64,000 bases of DNA from Icerya purchasi (lineage: Eukaryota > Arthropoda > Insecta > Hemiptera > Monophlebidae): assembly GCA_039619475.1 (NCBI GenBank), contig CM077115.1, positions 31,943,083-32,007,082 of the forward strand, given 5' to 3'. A model generated the notes under the pieces. The model made no database searches. It was not told the DNA's origin and saw only the letters and a program-made list of their open reading frames with translations. Positions 58,339 through 64,000 of the stretch are shown piece by piece (within the stretch, counting starts at the first letter, position 1; each line of letters opens with the position of its first letter). Both the position numbers and the translations under genes were made by a program.

Positions 58339-58975
58339 CAAGCGTTCGGACAATGGAAGGAAATTAGTAACAGTGGAATTAATATTGGCGGAATGAAGAT
58401 AAAATCATTTAGATTTTCCGACGACATAGCGGTAGTAGCGGATAATGAAGCGGCCCTTTGCGATGCGTTGACTAAGCTAAATTTGATACTTAAAGGATAT
58501 AATATGACAATAAATAAAAAGAAAACGGTTGTTATGAGATGTAATAAAACGCAGAATAATAAGGAATTAGAAATAAAATTAGATAATGAAATAATACAAT
58601 ATTTAAATAACCACAGATACCTAGGCTCAATAATATCAAAGGATGGAAGATGTGACATAAGGTCCAGAATAGCGCAGGCGAAAGCCGCGTTCATCAGAAA
58701 GAACTCATATTGTTAACGTCCAAAGCCATAAGTGTAGAACTGCGAAAAAAAAAAATAAAGACATGCGTCTGAAGCGTGCTCTTATACGGAGCAGAGACTT
58801 GGACAATAAATAAGGGGGAAGGCAAAAAAAAAACTGAAGGCTTTCGAATTATGGCGTGTTGGAGGAAAATGCAGAAAATGAAATGGCTAGATAAAATTAG
58901 AAATACGGAAGTGCTCGAACGTATTATTGAAGAAAGATGCTTAATGAGGACCCATAAGAGAAAGGTGTAATCGAA
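56358..58975 (+). pseudogene. RTE-type LINE B: endonuclease-reverse transcriptase relic
   Basis: Reads TGKLENIKLEMERNNIDMLG, GGKNGVGLILN, TVYMPTSSY, IIVGDWNAVSGEGS, ERLIDFCIENNSVIGNT and TYPGADINSDYN (endonuclease, to about 57030). RRWKGYVEKLYSE, LKDHKAVGRDNICGEHLKAL, LVSQILTKIILGRI, DEQYGFRSGTREAILGLRMV, LEKTFDNCDLEIL and FSDDIAVVA (near 58413) follow as reverse transcriptase. The end has YLGSIISKDG and LLYGAETWTI. Frame changes occur near 56570, 56930, 57410, 57800, 57860 and after 58710. The usual YADD reads FSDD and the Q-G motif is lost where a TA repeat has expanded. It is clearly inactive. Confidence 0.82.
58297..58335. repeat. (TA)n microsatellite inside the LINE B reverse transcriptase
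   Basis: About 19 TA units translated as alternating Tyr and Ile, between YS and EQAFGQW. The frame stays open across it. It replaces or expands the site where related proteins have a FN.Y.E segment. Confidence 0.85.
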
Positions 58976-59239
58976 TTGGGCATGTTAGAAGAAATAATAC
59001 GATACCTAACAACGATAAAAAATAGAAGGATTAATAAATGGAAAAAGATCAAGAATGAGACAGAAATTCATTAAGCAAATATTGGAGGACACCAAAGAGG
59101 ATAATTACCAGTTAATGAAACGGAAAGCGCAAGCTAGAGATTTAAAGATTTAAAAGCATCACGATTCTAAGCATAGTACTTCCAAGAAGATTGACCACCA
59201 ATCGAAAGATCGAGGAATAGAAGAAGAAGATAATATTGC

Positions 59240-60120
59240 TAACTAGTATCGACTATATATAATCATATTTTTTTAATTGTAATTATGCTATGATTATGAT
59301 TTTTATAAACCGAAACTAGTCACCAATATTATATATTAATTAATTGTGTTTGTGGTTTATATGTTTCTATTAAAATATATGATATATACATAATTTGTTC
59401 ACAATATGAAGAAACTTATAAGAATAAAATGTGAATTTAGAGTTTGCGATTTGAGAAATCGATATCATCGTACTTGTTGGCTTAAAATTTAAGAACATCC
59501 TTCGTTTTGAAAACGGTTTTTTATAAATCAATAATTATTAAAACTGTTTCGTAAGTAACGTTTTATTTACCAGGTATACATTGACTGAGAGTTAAATTTA
59601 TGGGGAGGAACAGGGGGATTGTAGGTCAAGAGATCTATTTAAATGCGGAAAGGCGAAAAGAAATTAAAGAGAGCGGTGTTACAGGGGATACTGGAAAAAT
59701 CGAAACCACGATGAAATAGCGACGAAAATAAGCTACGTTAATTTTTGCTCAGAAAGATAAGTCTGGAAAAAGTGACTTTATCGGACGATGACTACTATCG
59801 GCGAAGACAGAGTTTTTTTTGTTTTTTTTTTGGCCCGGCAAAAAGACAGAGTTCATCGTTTTATATTCTCATTTGAGTGTCGGGGTTTTTCTGCGCTGCC
59901 CCAGTTGTTTTTTGGCTCTGATGATGAATAATACGAGTATTACTAGTCGAAACGTTAACTGATAATACGTATGAGATGTGGTTTTTACCGAAGACGATAA
60001 ATTTATAATCATCTCTTCTGTAATATTGGTTAAATCCTTTTTCCAACAAGCTTTCTGCCATATTGTCTTCCGCCTCTATTTATAACACGCGGATAAAATT
60101 TGATATAAACAATGTCCGTC
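59240..60120. other. Non-coding stretch with hairpin-forming segments
   Basis: 59250-59330 is AT-rich with a short hairpin (aatcata/tatgatt). 59331-59378 is an inverted match to 54813-54857. At 59918-59953 lie ctgatga, a short hairpin (taatacgagtatta) and cgaaac. No gene recognised. Confidence 0.45.
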
Positions 60121-60124
60121 TCCG

Positions 60125-60371
60125 GCCATATTAATAATTCTATCCCTTCGGTGGAGCACATCCTGAAACAATGTAGAAACTTAACAAGAATCAAAGACGA
60201 ACCACTACACCTTCTTTTAGATAACCGTCCAGAACAGGTTCAGACAATGCTAATCTTCCTTAACAGAAATAATCTAATAAACAAATTATAATAAATCCGA
60301 TACTCGTTGTGCCGTAATGACCCTGGCAGTTATACATGGCCAACGAGTAGTTTACAAAAAAAAAAAAAAAA
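60125..60371 (+). pseudogene. LINE 3' end with poly-A (R1/I/Jockey-type)
   Basis: The frame up to the stop at 60289-60291 reads SVEHILKQCRNL, then LLDNRPEQVQTMLIFLNRNN and LINKL. This matches the last residues of ORF2 in RNase H-bearing LINEs, where H.L.EC..L is followed by an L.D.......FL...NL end. A 3' UTR with gccgtaatgaccctggcagt follows, and a 16-bp poly-A tract at 60356-60371. Everything upstream is missing, as expected of an extreme 5' truncation. Confidence 0.7.
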
Positions 60372-60374
60372 TTC

Positions 60375-61500
60375 TATCGCGTGTATAACTTTTAATACGA
60401 AAAATTAAAACAACGGTTAAAAAGTTAGAACATAGAAGAAATATTACGACAGGAATAAGGTATAACACGAGTGAGTGAGGAAGAGGAGGGAGGAAAAAAG
60501 ACGTAAAAGTTTTGCCGGAATAAAGTTATATAATTATAAATAATTCTCGTATAATGATGTTCCATCGACAGGATGTTTAATCAAAAAAAAAAAGAAAGAA
60601 AAGAAACGGATTCTCAAAATTTTTATAGGCTTTATCTATGAATGCTTAATAATATTCTCCTTTTTCTACGGTTCGGCGTCTGAATCCTATTAAAAAAGTA
60701 TCGGGTACGATATAAAAATTCTTATCTTCGATTTATTACGTAGATAACTGTTCGAACTTCTCCAATTATCCGGTTTAGAGACCAAAATCTCTTTACTGAA
60801 TAAGATTGACTTTGATAGACAAGTTTGTAATTGAAATGCGAGTAACTCTATATCGACTTCTAAATAACTCATTAAAGACCTTTAACAGTCGGGGAGATTC
60901 GTTAAATTCCTTCCACTCATGAAAAGTGAAAATAAATATTTCCAATATCATCCTAGCCTTTCATTCCCGTTATATGCTTTAAATTACTTCCGTAAACTAC
61001 AAACCAAACTATAAAAACTGAATGCAAAATTTAAAAAATTTTTTATTATTTCAAATTAGTACACTAACCTTCTTATTCCGCTTTGTTTCTTTGTGGGGAG
61101 TGGGAAGATTACTCGTAGTATTCAATACTTTTTTTATCATTACTCGTATTTCGAGTAACAGATTGAAAAAATGTTTTTGAATCAAACTCGATTTTACAGA
61201 CCTTAAATGTGTAACTTTCTAAACTATACGCCACATTTTTCACAGTATACTTAAAGAGAAAAAAAAAAATTGAATTCAAATTAAGATTTTATACTTTTTT
61301 CAAACTAATGACCCTCCTTCCACATGCTTGAATAAATAAAGCTCGAATCGTAAGTCTGTTCTATGTTTCCAATAAACGTTAATACTTTTCCGAGTTTTCT
61401 TAATTTTGTTATGGGGTATTGTATTTCTTTGCAGATAAGTATATTTCCATTACAATTTTAATGTACTTTTCTACGACTTCTATTTAATTTATTAATTTAT
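60375..61500. other. Non-coding, no gene recognised
   Basis: AT-rich, A-tracts near 60585 and 61260. Nothing recognisable. Confidence 0.5.
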
Positions 61501-61504
61501 CATA

Positions 61505-61632
61505 CTAGAAAGGAACTGCCCCCCCCCTACTCTCATTAGTGCCGTTGGGCTTAGTACATTGTGAACCTTAACTTCACAATCCCAGCGCCCTGTCAAGGGT
61601 ATGGAACTCACTTTACTTACTTTACATACTGA
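61505..61632 (+). mobile_element. SINE2 copy, 5'-truncated
   Basis: Contains ctctcattagtgccgttggg, cttagtacattgtgaacctt, aacttcacaatcccagcgcc and the end ctcactttacttactttac. The same order occurs in the inverted copy at 48825-48975. Confidence 0.75.
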
Positions 61633-61756
61633 AAATAATAACTCAAAATAGTCAATACACGCTGTTTTGGAATTCCTTTTTAGGGGTGGGGGGTGGCTCG
61701 CTGACAAAGAGCATATGTTCAATTAGAAAAAAAAAAAGTATCGCTGAATTAATTAT

Positions 61757-61960
61757 TTAGATTCGTATTCGGTCAGCTATAGCATCAATGAAGGACACAA
61801 GGGGAGCTACAGCAGATAGCGAAGGAAAGGTGAAAACAGATGCAGCACTATGGGGAGCAGGAATATTAAGTCTCAGAAATGTGAAGTAAACGTCAGATGA
61901 CAGAACATTCGAAAAGGATGTGGTTAGAATTACATTCGTGGATATCATTAGGAGGAAATG
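61757..61960 (-). pseudogene. LINE ORF2 C-terminal scrap
   Basis: A short minus-strand frame (61757-61948) reads LRLNIPAPHSAASVFTFPSL, then APLVSFIDAIADRIRI. It resembles the last residues of the minus-strand LINE relic at 6150-6400 (ECSALLN..., LASILPTPF, FHPIIAF). It matches the region just after the terminal Cys/His motif in Jockey/I/R1-type ORF2. Too short to be sure. Confidence 0.4.
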
Positions 61961-61961
61961 G

Positions 61962-62572
61962 AATTCCTTACAATGAGCAATCCAAAGTTTATTTTTATTT
62001 TACGAATAGAATTTGGTTTCCAGCAGATTGTAATATAGTTGGATCTGTTTTCAGTATTGCAGATATTTGAAAAATTCGAATTACCACCAAATCTTACCGC
62101 CAAACTTTAAAGCGTTCTTCAACTACATTTTAAATGTTTCTTTATTCAAAATAATTTCAGGATTCATCAAGAGGTTCAAAAGTTTTCGTACGAAATAATT
62201 ATCATTGTAAAGGTTACCCTTCTCATTTAGACATCTTCAGACATTATCAGGTGCTTCGACTTTATCGGATTACACTGTAGCGCCGTCGTGGTGTTGATTT
62301 TCTAGAAAATAAAATTCCGTTTTCATCTATTCTTTCTATTGAGATCTTGATTAAGGGCGGTGGAAAAAGGAGGCTAGTTGAATTCGTGACAATTTCCACT
62401 CTGATAAGCCTTTGCTTTTATTAGTTAGACCCTACTTGCTTGTCCTCCCCATTCCGTTTACTTATGTTTCACAACCATCTGTAGAGTCGTGTGGATCGTT
62501 CTACTGGGTTTTAATTTCCTTCGGGTTAACTCGTCTGGTCTAGTCTTGCTCACACCAGCGCAATAATTTTGG
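61962..62572. other. Non-coding, no gene recognised
   Basis: No repeat or gene identified. Confidence 0.45.
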
Positions 62573-62573
62573 A

Positions 62574-62641
62574 GGAACCTTAACTTCACAATCCCCAACG
62601 TCCTGCTGAAAGGGTATGAGACTTACTTTGTTTTACTTTTT
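62574..62641 (+). mobile_element. SINE2 3' fragment
   Basis: aaccttaacttcacaatccc, caacgtcctgctgaaagggt, then atgagacttactttg. This is the last 65-70 bp of the SINE2 family. Confidence 0.65.
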
Positions 62642-62934
62642 TAATAGGCTTGACACGACGGCAGTCTCTTTGCGGGGATACCTACTGATATATTTCCACT
62701 TAATTGTACGTATTTCTTACTTTGCTGTAGTAGTCAAACTTTAATCTCGCTATCTGAATGTTTATTTTACACGAATTCCTCTTCTTCGTCCCTATGATTC
62801 GATTTCCAGTTGACTAACAGATATAAAAGGAGCTCGTGGCAATTAGAAATGCATAGCTGGTGTCTGAAAGACTATGTCGCGGAGACTGATTGGGAATGTT
62901 TGATTTTTAATGGATATAAAAATGCAGTCTGAAG

Positions 62935-63012
62935 AGTGCGTACGTGTGCGCGTGCCTAAGATATCCGCTTGCATATGATGATAGGCGCGTTTACTATTGT
63001 CATCCACGTTAC
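62935..63012 (-). mobile_element. SINE1 fragment
   Basis: gcatatgatgatag...ttactattgtcatccacgtt resembles the gcatatgatat...tttgccattgtcttccacgtg part of copies B and D. The tRNA-like head is absent. Confidence 0.5.
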
Positions 63013-63620
63013 CTTCTCTTTTCTTCTAGTGCCAAACACTATGCCATAGGCTATTCCCGGAACTGTTTTCCCTTGCTGCCGTAAAAAGTAAGCCAATATT
63101 GTTGACGTTATTCCACTCCACATTTCCTTTTTTTTTTTTTTATCCATCAATATCTTCTTCTACTAGCTCGTCTTTTCCCGTCAATTCATTCTTGTAGACA
63201 TAATTTTAGAATTTCACACTTTGATGTTCTCTTAAGATATAACCTAGATATGTCATTTTTCTATTCTTAATACTTCTTAAAAGTTTCCTTTCTGCGCCAA
63301 CAATATATTTATGATGTGTAGAACCTCTAAATGTCGAATAGAACAGATTTTCAAAGCGCATGCTAAAAGTGCTGGAATAAACTTTTAATTCTAGCTAGAA
63401 CGGCAAATCATTGGCAAGCATAACGTTTTCCACCTTTCGGAAGGTTTCCTTCTTCGCCATTCCACATCTAGTTTTCATTTCTTCATCACTGTCTAGTTTT
63501 TTATTTATTATCGATCCAATGAAACTAATGACTCTCTCAATTAAAAACTAATGCTTATAATCAAATGATTCGCACGACCATTAGCAATTATTTTGTTTTT
63601 AATCATTTTTATTTGTCGCC
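63013..63620 (-). pseudogene. RTE-type LINE C-terminal relic
   Basis: On the minus strand, shifting frames read MAKKETFRKVENVMLANDLP near 63440, then RKLLRSIKNRKMTYLGYILR near 63280. Next come RRARRRRYWW near 63165 and NNVNNIGLLFTAAREKQFRE near 63090. These match, in order, the M.K..F.K...LL, (L)R.IK.RK..Y.GHI.R and G.R.RGRRR.SW segments that end RTE-type ORF2 proteins. Stops separate all pieces. An A-tract (T on the plus strand, near 63130-63141) lies inside it. Confidence 0.65.
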
Positions 63621-63899
63621 GATCGACTACTTAATACTCCGGTGTACGGTATCGTTCCGGCAACCGTTGTTATTAAACGTTATAAAGAACATATTTAGGC
63701 CCTTCTAGATATGCGGTTGTACAGATGTGTCAAAATTTGCAGAACAATTGATAAAAACAAACATTCAGCTACAAATTCTATAATAATTAAAGATCAAAAC
63801 TTATCAAATTCCTTCGAGACATAATAAATATAAACGTAATATTACAAACACCGAGGAGTGATAATCCATTACACAACGTATAATCAAATTTCCTTATTA

Positions 63900-64000
63900 T
63901 TCCATTTTAAATTGCCACTTCTATCAGGGGAAAGAACAATCTCCAACGGGGTACCTCAAGGATCACCCTTGAGTGCTACTTTGTTCCTGCTTATGCTAAA
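63900..64000 (+). pseudogene. Jockey-type LINE reverse transcriptase, continues past the window
   Basis: The last 75 bases translate as GERTISNGVPQGSPLSATLF followed by LLML and remain open to the edge. NGVPQGSPLSATLF is the conserved loop before the catalytic YADD/FADD in Jockey-group reverse transcriptases. Upstream, the sequence is AT-rich with no clear earlier domain, so the 5' part is either truncated or badly decayed. The rest of the element must lie to the right. Whether it is functional cannot be judged. Confidence 0.75.

Larger units (their letters stand above)
56356..59233 (+). mobile_element. RTE-type LINE B, joined to the tail of LINE A
   Basis: Starts inside the endonuclease directly after the tail of LINE A, covers endonuclease, reverse transcriptase and C-terminus, and ends with a GAAGAAGAA tail near 59218-59230. 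Same group as LINE A but more decayed. Confidence 0.82.

Noticed and set aside
54813..59378. A single large DNA transposon bounded by the 45-bp inverted match
   Set aside because: The similarity stops after about 45 bp, no target duplication is visible, and all coding content inside is LINE-derived.

Overview
This window looks like AT-rich intergenic DNA from an arthropod, most likely an insect, packed with transposable elements. I assign it this way because of the mix of element types: RTE-type, CR1-type and Jockey/I/R1-type LINEs, a Ty3/gypsy-like LTR element with a tRNA-Lys-type primer site, a hAT transposon and tRNA-derived SINEs. Microsatellites and T-tracts are abundant. I cannot name the order or species from the sequence. 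I recognise no host protein-coding gene, no rRNA and no functional tRNA gene. Almost every coding stretch is a transposon ORF or its relic.

Layout. 0.1-2.5 kb: a transposon with inverted terminal repeats of about 740 bp or more around a short zinc-binding protein remnant. 2.6-3.8 kb: copies of two SINE families and a CR1 3' fragment. 3.8-5.2 kb: three hairpin repeats. 6.1-6.9 kb: minus-strand RNase H/3' end of a LINE. 8.2-10.9 kb: a hAT transposon with a perfect 8-bp target duplication, inserted in the middle of an older palindromic element. 12.6-13.0 kb: a full-length SINE1. 13.5-18.7 kb: degraded retroelements ending in an open 260-codon LINE C-terminus with a C2H2 finger. 19.36-23.33 kb: a decayed LTR retrotransposon that cut into another SINE1 copy and has a triplicated primer-site region. 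26.6-28.1 kb: a short tandem repeat, a further SINE1 copy and an RTE 3' end. 29.4-34.1 kb: a nearly full-length two-ORF LINE with intact ORF1 and broken ORF2. 35.7-41.4 kb: a 130-bp tandem duplication and LINE fragments on both strands. 43.6-48.2 kb: a nearly intact CR1-type LINE lying between ATT arrays. 48.8-50.1 kb: SINE2, a short tandem repeat and a four-copy degenerate repeat. 54.9-59.2 kb: two RTE-type LINEs joined end to end. 60.1-64.0 kb: LINE 3' ends, SINE fragments and a Jockey-type reverse transcriptase running off the right edge.

The elements do not form a cooperating host pathway. One relationship may be functional: the 3' end of SINE1 resembles the 3' end of the RTE-type LINEs, as expected if those LINEs mobilise it. 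I found no CRISPR array and no operon. I saw no clear novel system beyond possibly unclassified mobile elements. The strongest candidates for a second look are the long-TIR element at 0.1-2.5 kb, the hAT nested in a palindrome, the triplicated primer-binding region and the perfect 42-bp palindrome at 3.84-3.93 kb.
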